Source: Burkholderiales bacterium RIFCSPLOWO2_12_FULL_61_40 (GTDB lineage Bacteria > Pseudomonadota > Gammaproteobacteria > Burkholderiales > Burkholderiaceae_C). From it: 64,000 nucleotides of DNA. Positions 24,584-32,904 of the stretch are shown piece after piece. Below the pieces are notes generated by a model. The model worked only from the letters and a program-made list of their open reading frames with translations, ran no database searches and was not told the origin of the DNA. The stretch covers positions 51,285 through 115,284 of the forward strand of contig MESI01000026.1 of the NCBI GenBank assembly GCA_001770935.1, given 5' to 3'. The translations under genes and the position numbers were made by a program. Position 1 is the stretch's first letter; every line of letters begins with the position of its first letter.

Positions 24584-25642
24584 CTACTCCAGCACCAGCA
24601 GGCTGTCGTGCGAAAAGCCCAGGGTGACCGGTGCGCCGCGCTGGGGTAGCACCAGGTTCGGGTCGTTGAACACGTCCAGCGAGATGACCGCTTCCTCCAG
24701 GCGTGCCCGGATGCGCACGATGGCACCCAGGAAGTTCACTTCTTCGACCGTGGCGGCCAGCGAGTTGCGCCCCTGCTGGGGCGCTTCAAAGGTGATGGCT
24801 TCGGGGCGGATGGCCAGCGCCCGGTTTTGCCCGGCTGCCATGCCTGCCGCTTTGTTGGAAGTGACCAGGCTTTGCCCACCCACGGCAATGCGCCCGGTGC
24901 CAGCATCGGTGACAACGCCCTGGAGCAAGTTGAGCGTGCCGACGAAGGACGCCACAAAGCGGGTGCGGGGAAAGTTGTACACCTCACTGGGGCTGCCGAT
25001 TTGCTCCACCCGGCCTTCGTTGAGTACCACGATGCGGTCCGAGATGGAGAGGGCTTCTTCCTGGTCGTGGGTGACAAAGATGGAGGTGATGCCCAGCTCG
25101 CGCTGCAGCGCCCGTATCTCTTCACGCAGGGAGACGCGGATCTTGGCGTCCAGTGCCGACAAGGGCTCGTCCAGCAGCAGCACCTGGGGTTGGTTGGCCA
25201 GGGCCCGCGCCAGCGCCACCCGCTGCTGCTGCCCGCCGGACAACTGCCAGGGGTAGCGCCCCGCCAGGGGCTTGAGCTTGATCAGCGCCAGCATTTCTTC
25301 CACCCGGTGGTCGATTTGCGCTTGCGGCATTTTGGCCACTTTCAGGCCAAAGCCGATGTTGTCGGCCACGGTCATGTTGGGGAACAGCGCATAGGACTGG
25401 AACACCATGCCGATGTTGCGCTGATTGGTGGGCAGGTGGGTGACGTCGCGCCCGTCAAACCGGACCAGCCCTGCAGAGGGTGATTCAAAGCCCGCCAGCA
25501 TGCGCAAAATGGTCGTCTTGCCGCAGCCCGACGGGCCCAGGAAGGTGATGAACTCGCCACGCTCGATGTTCATGGTGAAGTCATGCACCACGGTGAGTTT
25601 GTCAAAGGATTTTTTTAAATTGGATATTTCAAGGAATGCCAT
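24584..25642 (-). CDS. ABC transporter ATP-binding protein, PotA/FbpC-like
   Basis: A 352-aa importer ATPase. Walker A is GPSGCGKTT (36-44), the signature LSGGQQQR and Walker B VLLLDEPLSALD follow, and a TOBE domain occupies the C-terminal ~100 residues (AIRPEAITF...). It belongs to the polyamine/iron/aminophosphonate type. It is the last gene of a four-gene reverse-strand operon with two permeases and a binding protein. Position inside the betaine region suggests a nitrogenous or phosphonate compound related to choline, but the sequence does not show the substrate. Confidence 0.85.
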   Translation of the reverse strand: MAFLEISNLKKSFDKLTVVHDFTMNIERGEFITFLGPSGCGKTTILRMLAGFESPSAGLVRFDGRDVTHLPTNQRNIGMVFQSYALFPNMTVADNIGFGLKVAKMPQAQIDHRVEEMLALIKLKPLAGRYPWQLSGGQQQRVALARALANQPQVLLLDEPLSALDAKIRVSLREEIRALQRELGITSIFVTHDQEEALSISDRIVVLNEGRVEQIGSPSEVYNFPRTRFVASFVGTLNLLQGVVTDAGTGRIAVGGQSLVTSNKAAGMAAGQNRALAIRPEAITFEAPQQGRNSLAATVEEVNFLGAIVRIRARLEEAVISLDVFNDPNLVLPQRGAPVTLGFSHDSLLVLE

Positions 25643-25680
25643 GGCCGGGTCTCATTTTTTGTGGTTTTTTGGGGGCAGGG

Positions 25681-26484
25681 TCAAGAGTTGCTGGCGGGCG
25701 GCGCGCGCCGTGTGCTGGCGTTGCGGCCGAACAGCTGGATCAAGCCCATAGAGGCCCAGGTGATGAGGAAGGCGATGACGGCCAGCGCAGAGGGCTCGTA
25801 GGCCTTGTTCGCGCCCATCAGTTGCAGGTAGGGGCCAAAGGCCGGGCGGCTCAGCAAGCTGGCCATGGTGAATTCCCCGATAACCACCGCAAACGTCAGG
25901 AAGGCGCCCGACAGGATGGCCGAGCTGATGTTCGGAAAGATCACCTTGAACAGGATCGTGGCGCGGTTGGCACCCAGCACCTCGGCGGCCTCGGTCAGGG
26001 TGCGCACGTCAATGGCGCGCAAACCGGTATCGACCGAGCGGTACATATAGGGCAGGGACAGCGTCACGTAGCTGCACACCAGCAGAAAATCGGTGGCCGT
26101 TTCGTTGCCGGTGAGCGGCAGGTAGGAGCTGCTGTTAAAGAGGCGCAAATACCCGAACACGATGACGATGGCCGGAATCACCAGCGGCAGCAGGGTGATG
26201 AATTCCACCAGCGGGCGCAGCTTGGGCAGGCGCAACTGCACCCAGTAGGCGGTGGGCGCCACCAGCAGCACACCCAGCACGATGGTGATGGCGGCCATCA
26301 CCATGGAGTAACCAAAGGTGGCCTGAAACTGCGGGTCGGCAAACACCGCCCGGTAGGCGTCGAAGCTGTATTCGCCGCGGCGCATGCGCAGGCTGAATTC
26401 AAAGGTGGCGATGAGCGGAATCAGGAAATAGCTTGCGCCCACAATGAACGCAATCCACGCTCCCAGACGTGAGGTGGATTTCAT
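25681..26484 (-). CDS. ABC transporter permease, PotC-like
   Basis: A 267-aa inner-membrane permease with about six hydrophobic segments and the EAA loop AAEVLGANRATILFKVIFPNI near residues 166-186, which docks on the ATPase. ATG 26484 overlaps the stop of the upstream permease gene (ATGA), fixing the start. The C-terminus is short and basic. It is the second permease of the operon, as in PotBC-type importers. Confidence 0.85.
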   Translation of the reverse strand: MKSTSRLGAWIAFIVGASYFLIPLIATFEFSLRMRRGEYSFDAYRAVFADPQFQATFGYSMVMAAITIVLGVLLVAPTAYWVQLRLPKLRPLVEFITLLPLVIPAIVIVFGYLRLFNSSSYLPLTGNETATDFLLVCSYVTLSLPYMYRSVDTGLRAIDVRTLTEAAEVLGANRATILFKVIFPNISSAILSGAFLTFAVVIGEFTMASLLSRPAFGPYLQLMGANKAYEPSALAVIAFLITWASMGLIQLFGRNASTRRAPPASNS

Positions 26485-27368
26485 GTGCGCCCCCGCTCGG
26501 ATTGGCTGCGCAGCCACATGTAGCCCGCATTGGAGATGCCGGTGATCACGATCATGCCCAAGGCCAGCGCATAGCCCAAGTTGGGGTTGTGCAGCACATC
26601 GCCGCGTATCTGCGCAAACAGCAAGATGGGCACAATATTCAGGGAACTGCCTGTCAAGGCATAGGCGGTGGCCACCGCGCCAAAGGCATTGGCAAACAGC
26701 AGCAGCATGGCACCCAGAATGCTGGGCCACAAAACCGGCAAGGCCACATAGCGCCAGTACTGGAATGCGGTGCCGCCCAGGCAGTCGCACGCTTCTCTCC
26801 ACTCGCGTTTGATGCCCTCCAGCGCGGGCGTGACGATCAGCACCATCAAGGGGATTTGAAAATACAGGTAGGTCAGCGCCAGCCCGGCAAAGCTCAGGAC
26901 ACTGAAGCCGGTGGAATACAGGTCGAACCCCAGAAACTTCTTGAACAATACCGTCACCAGCCCCACCCTTCCCAGTGTGGCCAGGAAGGCAAATGCCAGG
27001 GGCACCCCGGCAAAGTTGGAGGCCACCCCGGAAAAGGTCATGAGTGTGGGGCGTATCCATGCGGGCAGCTTCCCCAACACCGCCGCCCAGGCCAGCAAGA
27101 AGCCCAGCAGCCCGCCCCCCAGGGCGGACGCGGCGCTGATCTTGATGCTGATCCAGTAGGCGCTCACCACGTTGTCTTCCAGCAGACCCCGAATGTTGGC
27201 GAAGGTGAAGCCACCCTCGGCATCCTGAAAGGCCCCCACCATGAGGTAGCTGGTGGGCAAAATCAGAAACAGCAGGGCGAACAGAAAGAAGGGGAGAACC
27301 CCGATCCAATTCCAGTTGCGCCCACGGCTTTCGGGGTGGGTGGGGATGGTTTGCATGGGCGCAATCAA
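26481..27368 (-). CDS. ABC transporter permease, PotB-like
   Basis: A 295-aa inner-membrane permease with about six hydrophobic segments and the EAA loop ACDCLGGTAFQYWRYVALPV at about 193-212. It pairs with the 267-aa permease through a 4-bp overlap and lies 19 bp behind the binding-protein gene. The first Met is followed by a second at residue 5, so the precise start may be 12 bases shorter. Confidence 0.85.
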   Translation of the reverse strand: MIAPMQTIPTHPESRGRNWNWIGVLPFFLFALLFLILPTSYLMVGAFQDAEGGFTFANIRGLLEDNVVSAYWISIKISAASALGGGLLGFLLAWAAVLGKLPAWIRPTLMTFSGVASNFAGVPLAFAFLATLGRVGLVTVLFKKFLGFDLYSTGFSVLSFAGLALTYLYFQIPLMVLIVTPALEGIKREWREACDCLGGTAFQYWRYVALPVLWPSILGAMLLLFANAFGAVATAYALTGSSLNIVPILLFAQIRGDVLHNPNLGYALALGMIVITGISNAGYMWLRSQSERGRT

Positions 27369-27387
27369 GGGCAGTGTTGTGGGTAAA

Positions 27388-28485
27388 TTACTTCACCGTC
27401 GCACCCACCACCTGGTCCCATTGTTTTCCAATGATTTCCTTGTAGGCGGTTTGTTGCTCCAGTGTGGGGAACAGGGCCTTGGCATACCCTTCGGCGGCGG
27501 GCAATTTGTCCATCATGGCCTTGGGGATCAGCTTCTTGCTGACCAGGTCGTTGAAGCGAATCGGATGGCAGTAGCCGTTGAGCCATGCCAGTTGTCCTTC
27601 ATCCGAATACAAATACTCCATCCACAACTTGGCTGCGTTGGGGTGGGGCGCATAGGCGCTGATAGCTTGCACGTAGACGCCTGCCACAACACCTGATTTA
27701 GGCACCACCACGGCCACTTTGGGGTTGCCATTGAGGGCATCGCGATCGGCCAGGGCGTTGTAGTCCCAGCGAATCACCACCGGTGTGCTGCCCTGCGCCA
27801 GGGAGGCGGCTTTGCCGATGACCGGAACAAAGTTGCCCGCCTTGTTCATGTCCGCAAAGTATTTAAGGCCCGCGGTGCCGGCTTTGGTAGCGTCGCTTCC
27901 TGCCGTGCTGGCGCCAGCGGCATACACGCTTTGGATGGCCTGGTTGGCGGTGCGCGGGTCACCGGCCAAGGCCACTGCATTGCGGTACTCCGGCTTGAGC
28001 AGATCACTCCAATCGGAGGGAACTTTGCTGATGATGTCGGTGTTGACCTGGAATGCAAGCACCCCGTAGTAGTCACCATACCAGTAACCTTCCGCGTCCT
28101 TGGCGGAGTCTGGAATCGTGGCCCAGTTGGCGACCTTGTAGGGCTGCAGCAGCCCCGCCGCTTTGGCCTGTGGCCCGAAGGACAGGCCCACGTCAATCGT
28201 GTCGGGGGCCTGGGGGCCTTTGTTGTCTTTGTTGGCCTTGATGGCTTCGAGCTCGTCCCCCGAACCGGCATCGGGGTTGAGTTCGTTGACCTTGATGCCG
28301 TACTTGGCCTTGAATGCATCAATCACCGCGCCGTAGCCACACCAGCTGCGCGCCAGCGCAATCACGGTGAGTTGTCCTTCCGCTTTGGCTGCGGTGACGA
28401 GGGCTGCGGACTGTGCAAACGCGTGGGGCGCTGCGCAAACCGCCAGGGCGGCTGCGGCCAAAACGCGCAATGGTTGGGCTGACAT
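27388..28485 (-). CDS. ABC transporter substrate-binding protein (extracellular solute-binding family 1)
   Basis: A 365-aa periplasmic binding protein with a clear signal peptide (residues 1-25, hydrophobic core LAAAALAVCAA and AFA-QS cleavage site). The mature part resembles iron/polyamine/aminophosphonate-type binding proteins (YGIKVNELNPDAGSGDELEAI, WYGDYYGVLAFQVN, PVVIRWDYNALAD). Acidic and aromatic residues that could cage a cationic ligand are visible, but no diagnostic set is complete enough to name the ligand. AAGGAAC precedes the ATG. It heads the reverse-strand operon. Confidence 0.8.
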   Translation of the reverse strand: MSAQPLRVLAAAALAVCAAPHAFAQSAALVTAAKAEGQLTVIALARSWCGYGAVIDAFKAKYGIKVNELNPDAGSGDELEAIKANKDNKGPQAPDTIDVGLSFGPQAKAAGLLQPYKVANWATIPDSAKDAEGYWYGDYYGVLAFQVNTDIISKVPSDWSDLLKPEYRNAVALAGDPRTANQAIQSVYAAGASTAGSDATKAGTAGLKYFADMNKAGNFVPVIGKAASLAQGSTPVVIRWDYNALADRDALNGNPKVAVVVPKSGVVAGVYVQAISAYAPHPNAAKLWMEYLYSDEGQLAWLNGYCHPIRFNDLVSKKLIPKAMMDKLPAAEGYAKALFPTLEQQTAYKEIIGKQWDQVVGATVK

Positions 28486-28893
28486 ATTTCTGTTCCTTCA
28501 AGTTGGAATTAAGGGAGTTTGAAAAGAAACGACATGCTGCAAATGCACGCTGGGGCCACCCTGTGAAGCGCTCTGTTTTTTGCATCCGATGGGGATTCCG
28601 TCATCCATTCAAGTGATTCAGAATATCGCAAATGCATGACAATTTCGGGTCTTATTTGTGACGGTTTTCTTGGTGTTTTCCCTTGGACTTTTTTGGTGCA
28701 TTTTTGGGGTGGTCGCCAATGAAGAAACGGTGGTCGTGCATGCGATTGCACGGGTTTCTGATGTCTGTTGGTGAAGCGAAAAAAAGGGTCTATTGCCGGG
28801 GCTGCAGGGCGAAAAAACAGGAAGACTTTAGGCGCAAATATCTTCATTAAAGATGGGTTGATATTTAATACCAGTTCATGTATATTTGTGCGT
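28486..28893. other. 408-bp gene-free region between the ABC operon and higBA
   Basis: This A+T-richer gap must hold the promoter of the reverse-strand ABC operon on its left and that of higBA on its right. The right end has a good sigma-70 promoter and dyad (annotated separately). On the left I see only the ribosome binding site of the binding-protein gene and no convincing -35/-10 pair or GTCG-N17-GTCG site. No open frame of persuasive quality crosses it. Confidence 0.5.
28836..28886 (+). promoter_or_regulatory. higBA promoter with overlapping dyad
   Basis: TTGATA (28858-28863) and TATATT (28881-28886) are separated by 17 bp, close to an ideal sigma-70 promoter. An inverted repeat AAATATC (28836-28842) / GATATTT (28860-28866) overlaps the -35 and is a likely autoregulatory operator for the XRE antitoxin. 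The -10 ends only 7 bp before the ATG at 28894, so the transcript would be almost leaderless. Confidence 0.6.
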
Positions 28894-29256
28894 ATGCTCA
28901 GCAAAGAAAAACCTCTCGAATGGATCGGCAGCAGCCACAAAGACCTGTTGGCCTTGCCTGCGGATATTCGACGGGTTTTTGGCTTCGCTTTGTCGTTGGC
29001 GCAGGCCGGTGACAAACACGACGCTGCAAAAGTGCTCAAGGGTTTTGGTGGTGCAGGGGTGCTTGAGGTGGTGGAAGACGATGTGGGTGGCACCTACCGT
29101 GCCGTGTACACCGTCAAGTTTGCCGAGGCAGTGTTTGTCCTTCACTGCTTCCAGAAGAAAAGCAAGCGCGGTATCGCCACGCCGAAGGAAGACATGGACA
29201 TCATTCACGCAAGGCTAAAAATTGCCGAAGCGTTTGCAAAGGAGTTGCGGAAATGA
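28894..29256 (+). CDS. higB: HigB-like toxin (phage-derived Gp49-like family)
   Basis: A 120-aa RelE-superfamily toxin of the Gp49/HigB type, an mRNA interferase acting at the ribosome. Recognisable blocks are WIGSSHKDLLALPADIRRVFG near the start, YRAVYTVKFAEAVFVLHCFQKKSKRGIATP, the core strands and basic loop with the likely catalytic Lys/Arg residues, and a C-terminal helix. GTG 28888 is an in-frame alternative start two codons upstream. It overlaps the antitoxin gene by four bases (ATGA), in toxin-first order typical of higBA. Confidence 0.85.
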   Translation: MLSKEKPLEWIGSSHKDLLALPADIRRVFGFALSLAQAGDKHDAAKVLKGFGGAGVLEVVEDDVGGTYRAVYTVKFAEAVFVLHCFQKKSKRGIATPKEDMDIIHARLKIAEAFAKELRK

Positions 29257-29588
29257 AAACTCGACTGATTAATGGCGTTGAAGTGCATCGTGGTTCCGGC
29301 AACGTATTTGCCGACCTTGGTCTGGCGGATGCCGAAAAGCTAAAAATCAAAACGGGCTTGGTCATCGCGATCAGAAAAGCCATGCGCAGCCTTGGCCTGA
29401 CGCAACAAGAAGCCGCTAAACGGATGGGCATCACACAGCCCAAGGTCTCCGACATGATGCGTGGTGACTTTTCCAATCTGTCGGAACGCAAGCTGATGGA
29501 CTGCCTGACGCGGTTGGGCTACGACATTGAAATCAGTGTGCGACCTGCAAAGGCAGAAATTGGGCACTTGATGCTGGCTGCGGCTTGA
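29253..29588 (+). CDS. higA: HigA-like antitoxin (XRE family)
   Basis: A 111-aa XRE-type DNA-binding antitoxin. The helix-turn-helix is at about residues 48-72 (LTQQEAAKRMGITQPKVSDMM), followed by a short helical dimerisation region and an Ala-rich tail. It would neutralise HigB and repress the promoter at 28836-28886. A weak hairpin (TTTTCT-TCGG-AGAAAA, 29589-29604) touches the stop codon; it lacks a T tract. The pair is oriented away from the ABC operon and towards the folB-like gene. Confidence 0.88.
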   Translation: MKTRLINGVEVHRGSGNVFADLGLADAEKLKIKTGLVIAIRKAMRSLGLTQQEAAKRMGITQPKVSDMMRGDFSNLSERKLMDCLTRLGYDIEISVRPAKAEIGHLMLAAA

Positions 29589-29668
29589 TTTTCTTCGGAG
29601 AAAAATGCGTGCTTCCAAGAAGGGTAGATCGCTTTATTCAAAAAGGTGCCAAGGGAAACTGATTTTTC

Positions 29669-30040
29669 TCACCACGACCCCGCCTCCACATGGATGGAGA
29701 CCTCGCAGTCTTCAAATATTTCCAGCTTGGCAATTCTCACGCGCACGCCCAACACGCCGGGAAGTTGCAGCAAGCGATTGGCCAGTTTTCCAATCAGACT
29801 TTCTAGCAAATTCACATGCTCTGCAGTGCACTCGTTGATGATGATCTGGCGCACTTTGCGGTAGTCCAGCACATGGCCTATATCGTCATCCCGGGGTAGC
29901 AGTGGCTGTGCGCCCAGGCTGAGTTCCGCGTCCACTTCAATCGGCTGCGGTGCGGTTTTTTCATGCTCCAGAATGCCCAGGTTGGCGGCAAAGCGCAGGC
30001 CCTTGAGTTTCAGGATTTGGTGGGTGGATGTGGTGTGCAT
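29669..30040 (-). CDS. folB: Dihydroneopterin aldolase-like protein (FolB family)
   Basis: A 123-aa tunnelling-fold pterin enzyme of the FolB family. The N-terminal strand GLRFAANLGILEHEKTAPQPIEVDAEL has the usual active-site Glu region, and AEHVNLLESLIGKLANRLL and RIAKLEIFEDCEVSIHVE complete the fold; K106 is a candidate catalytic lysine. The start ATG 30040 gives family length. It lies 74 bp behind the MttB-family gene on the same strand and is probably cotranscribed with it. Because every demethylation step here loads tetrahydrofolate, a pathway-linked folate-synthesis gene makes sense; whether this is the only FolB of the cell cannot be told. Confidence 0.8.
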   Translation of the reverse strand: MHTTSTHQILKLKGLRFAANLGILEHEKTAPQPIEVDAELSLGAQPLLPRDDDIGHVLDYRKVRQIIINECTAEHVNLLESLIGKLANRLLQLPGVLGVRVRIAKLEIFEDCEVSIHVEAGSW

Positions 30041-30114
30041 GGGGCGGGTCCGTTGGGGCGTGCAAAGGCGCGGCGCATGGAGCATGCACCGGCCTGTGTG
30101 TGGCAGCGTCTGGT

Positions 30115-31698
30115 CTAAATGTTGGAGTCTGCAAACGCCGCCTTGCGGCGGTTGACATAGTCCAGCACGGCTTCGTCCACCGCCACGTCCAGGGGCGGCG
30201 CTTCGTATTCCGCCAATTGTTTTTTCCACATCGCATTGGCCCGCGCCGTCAGGTCGCGCGAGCCTTCGGCTTCCCACTGCTCGAAGCTGTTGTTGTCGGT
30301 GATGGGGGAGCGGTAAAAGGCACTTTCGAAGTTGGCCTGGGTGTGGGCACAGCCCAGGAAATGTTTGCCAGGCCCGACCTCGCGGATGGCGTCCATGGCC
30401 TGCCCGTTTTCAGACATGTCCACTCCGGCCAGCAAGGTGTGCATCATGCCGGCCTGGTCCACGTCCATGATGAATTTTTCGTAGCCCATGGACAAGCCGC
30501 CTTCCAGCCAGCCCGCCGTGTGCAGCACAAAATTGACCCCGCCCAGGCAGGTGGGCAGCAGGGTGTTGGCGGCCTCCGATGCGGCCTGCGCGTCGGATAT
30601 CTTGGAGCCGCACAAACCACCGCCCGAACGGAATGGCACGCCCAGGCGGCGAGCCAGTGCAGCCATGACATACAGCACCAAAGCGGGCTCGGGGGTGCCA
30701 AAAGTGGGGGCGCCGGACTGCATGGAAATTGACGAGGCGAAACTTCCCATCACCACCGGCGCACCGGGGTTGACGAGCTGCACAAAGGCCATACCTGCCA
30801 GGGCCTCGGCCAGGGTTTGCGCCGCCGTGCCGGCCACGGTCACCGGCGACATGGCGCCCGCCAGAATAAAGGGCGTGATGATGGTGGCCTGGTTGGCGCG
30901 GGCGTACACCTTGGCGGCGCCCAGCATGGTTTCGTCGAAGGTCATCGGCGAGTTGGCGTTGATCAAATTGATCACCACCGTTTTGGGCCGGCCCGTCAGC
31001 GGGTCCATATAGGCGTCGCCGAACAGGAGCTTGGCCATCTCCACGGTGTCGTGGGCACGGTCGGGGTGGGTGACGGAGCCCATGAAGGGTTTGTCGCTGT
31101 ACTTCATGTGCGAGTACACCATGTCGAAGTGGCGTTTGTTCACCGGCAGGTCCACCGGCTCGCAGATGGTGCCGCCCGAATGGTGCAGCGAATTCGCCAT
31201 GTAGGTGAGCTTGACGAAGTTGCGGAAGTCTTCGATGGTTGCGTAGCGGCGCCCCCGCTCCAGGTCGCGCACAAAGGGTGAACCGTAGGCCGGTGCAAAC
31301 ACCGTGTTCTTGCCGCCTATGACCACGTTGTGCGCCGGGTTGCGGGCGTGCTGTGTGAACTCGCGGGGGGCGGAGGCCTGCACCAGGCTGCGGCACAGGC
31401 CGCGGGGGAAGCGTACACGCTCTCCTTTGACATCGGCCCCGGCGGCTTTCCATATCTCCAGGGCTTCGGCGTCATCCCGAAAATCGATGCCCACCTCTTC
31501 CAAAATGGTGTCGGCGTTGCGCTCGATGGTTTGCAGGCCTTCCTCGTCCAACACTTCGAAGTAGGGGATTTTGCGGGTGATGTAGGGAACGGACTGGCTG
31601 CTGCGTGCGGTGCGCGCGGCCCGTTTGGCATCGCGCCCGCCACCCGCCCTGCGGCTGCGTGGGGCCTCGGCTGCTGCCTGCACTTGTTCGTCTTGCAT
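30115..31698 (-). CDS. mtgB: MttB-superfamily corrinoid methyltransferase, predicted glycine betaine methyltransferase (MtgB-like, non-pyrrolysine)
   Basis: A 527-aa member of the trimethylamine methyltransferase (MttB) superfamily, a TIM-barrel enzyme moving a methyl group from a quaternary or tertiary amine to a corrinoid protein. The gene is one uninterrupted frame with no amber codon, so it is of the non-pyrrolysine class that includes MtgB (glycine betaine), MtpB (proline betaine) and MtcB (carnitine). Conserved family runs include PYFEVLDEEGLQTIE, GTICEPVDLPVNKRHFDM, VINLINANSPMTFDE and GGLCGSKISDAQA. A basic, low-complexity N-terminal tail of ~35 residues precedes the fold. ATG 31698 with GGAG eight bases upstream is preferred over an alternative frame start at 31716. 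The corrinoid, THF-methyltransferase and activator genes are 13-20 kb away. Betaine is inferred from the surrounding pathway. Confidence 0.85.
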   Translation of the reverse strand: MQDEQVQAAAEAPRSRRAGGGRDAKRAARTARSSQSVPYITRKIPYFEVLDEEGLQTIERNADTILEEVGIDFRDDAEALEIWKAAGADVKGERVRFPRGLCRSLVQASAPREFTQHARNPAHNVVIGGKNTVFAPAYGSPFVRDLERGRRYATIEDFRNFVKLTYMANSLHHSGGTICEPVDLPVNKRHFDMVYSHMKYSDKPFMGSVTHPDRAHDTVEMAKLLFGDAYMDPLTGRPKTVVINLINANSPMTFDETMLGAAKVYARANQATIITPFILAGAMSPVTVAGTAAQTLAEALAGMAFVQLVNPGAPVVMGSFASSISMQSGAPTFGTPEPALVLYVMAALARRLGVPFRSGGGLCGSKISDAQAASEAANTLLPTCLGGVNFVLHTAGWLEGGLSMGYEKFIMDVDQAGMMHTLLAGVDMSENGQAMDAIREVGPGKHFLGCAHTQANFESAFYRSPITDNNSFEQWEAEGSRDLTARANAMWKKQLAEYEAPPLDVAVDEAVLDYVNRRKAAFADSNI

Positions 31699-31798
31699 AC
31701 GGTGTCTCCAGAGCAATGGTCAGGCGGCAAAAATGGCCTGAAGTAGCGACGCCCATTTGTATGCACACGCCAAGCGTCTGCCGGGCCGTTGCGAGGGC

Positions 31799-31825
31799 AT
31801 GTCGCACATGGGTTCACGGCAGTCG
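31799..31825 (+). promoter_or_regulatory. Candidate GbdR-type operator, site 3 (mtgB / folD divergent region)
   Basis: GTCG half-sites begin at 31801 and 31822, 21 bp apart, in ATGTCGCA...CAGTCGTTTT. It shares GTCGCA-NN-TGG and AGTCGTTTT with site 1. It lies 101 bp from mtgB and 78 bp from folD, so it can serve both directions. Confidence 0.6.
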
Positions 31826-31902
31826 TTTTGGTGGCCATGGGCTGCGGGGCATGCGGTCTAGGATTCGCCCGGTTCATACAACGCTGACACACAGGATGAT
31901 TC

Positions 31903-32757
31903 ATGGTTGCAAAAATAATCGATGGGCATGCAGTTGCGCGCCAGGTTCGGGATGAATGCCGGGAACTGACAAAGGCATTGGCCACGCGGGGGGTGGTCCC
32001 CGGCTTGGCCGTGATCATGGTGGGTGACAACGCGGCCTCCAAGGTCTATGTCGCCAACAAAACCAAGGCCTGTTCCGAAGTGGGGCTGAAGTCCACGGTG
32101 TACAGCTTTGACGCCGACACGCCGGGCAGCGTGGTCGAGGCCGAGATTCGGCGCTTGAACGAAGACCCGCAGGTGCACGGCATCTTGGTGCAACTGCCGC
32201 TGCCTGCCCATTTTGACGCCCGGCGCGTGCTGGGGGCGATCTCCAGCGACAAGGATGTCGATGGTTTTCATCTGTACAACGTGGGTGCCCTGGTGCAGGG
32301 CGAAACCGTCTTTCCGCCCTGCACCCCTTACGGCGTGCAAAAAATGCTGGAACACGAAGGCATTGCGGTGGAGGGGCAAAACGTGGTGGTGGTGGGGGCG
32401 AGCAATATTGTGGGCAAACCCATGGCCCTGATGCTGATGCAAAAAGACGCCACGGTGTGTATATGCCACGCCAAAACGCGGGACCTGGCCCAGTTCACCA
32501 TCCTGGCGGACATTCTGGTGGTGGCGGCGGGACGCCCCAACCTGATCGTTCCGCAGATGGTGCGCACCGGCGCGGTGGTGATTGACGTGGGCATCAACCG
32601 CCTGCCCGACGGGCGTCTGGTGGGGGATGTGGACTTTGAGGGGGTACGGCAAAAGGCCTCCTACATCACGCCTGTGCCCGGAGGCGTGGGGCCGATGACC
32701 GTCACCATGCTGGTTTACAACACCGTCCAGTCGGCGCAGCGGCATTCGCTGCACTGA
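31903..32757 (+). CDS. folD: Bifunctional methylene-THF dehydrogenase/methenyl-THF cyclohydrolase FolD
   Basis: A 284-aa enzyme oxidising methylene-THF to methenyl-THF and hydrolysing it to 10-formyl-THF. The catalytic lysine is K53 in YVANKTKACSEVG, and the Rossmann NADP site VVVVGASNIVGKP and the C-terminal VPGGVGPMTVTML are intact. It receives methylene-THF made from betaine methyls (MetF), dimethylglycine and sarcosine, and passes 10-formyl-THF to PurU. Being in a catabolic operon, it may be a second FolD. It starts the forward operon facing mtgB. Confidence 0.93.
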   Translation: MVAKIIDGHAVARQVRDECRELTKALATRGVVPGLAVIMVGDNAASKVYVANKTKACSEVGLKSTVYSFDADTPGSVVEAEIRRLNEDPQVHGILVQLPLPAHFDARRVLGAISSDKDVDGFHLYNVGALVQGETVFPPCTPYGVQKMLEHEGIAVEGQNVVVVGASNIVGKPMALMLMQKDATVCICHAKTRDLAQFTILADILVVAAGRPNLIVPQMVRTGAVVIDVGINRLPDGRLVGDVDFEGVRQKASYITPVPGGVGPMTVTMLVYNTVQSAQRHSLH

Positions 32758-32759
32758 GC

Positions 32760-32786
32760 TTGTCGCGAACAGCATGCCGGGCGTCG
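32760..32786 (+). promoter_or_regulatory. Candidate GbdR-type operator, site 4 (upstream of glyA)
   Basis: GTCG half-sites begin at 32762 and 32783, 21 bp apart, in TTGTCGCG...GCGTCG. It begins 2 bp after the folD stop codon and 119 bp before glyA, so glyA-sdaA-sox may have its own promoter; a weak CACAAT -10 lies about 32 bp downstream of the site. The middle of the site is less like sites 1 and 2. Confidence 0.5.
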
Positions 32787-32904
32787 TAATGCGGACACCA
32801 AGACACGGCTGTCTCTCCACAATGCAGGCACATCCAAGACGCTTTCTGCGCACTTTGAATCACTGGGGTTCACGCGTTGGCAAGTGCACAACACAAGGTG
32901 AAAT

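Noticed and set aside
29589-29604. Hairpin TTTTCT-TCGG-AGAAAA after higA as a terminator
   Set aside because: The stem is short and A/T-only apart from one pair, it overlaps the stop codon, and no T tract follows.
30115-31698. A pyrrolysine (amber) codon in the MttB-family gene
   Set aside because: The gene is a continuous frame with no in-frame TAG and ends normally, so it belongs to the non-pyrrolysine class.
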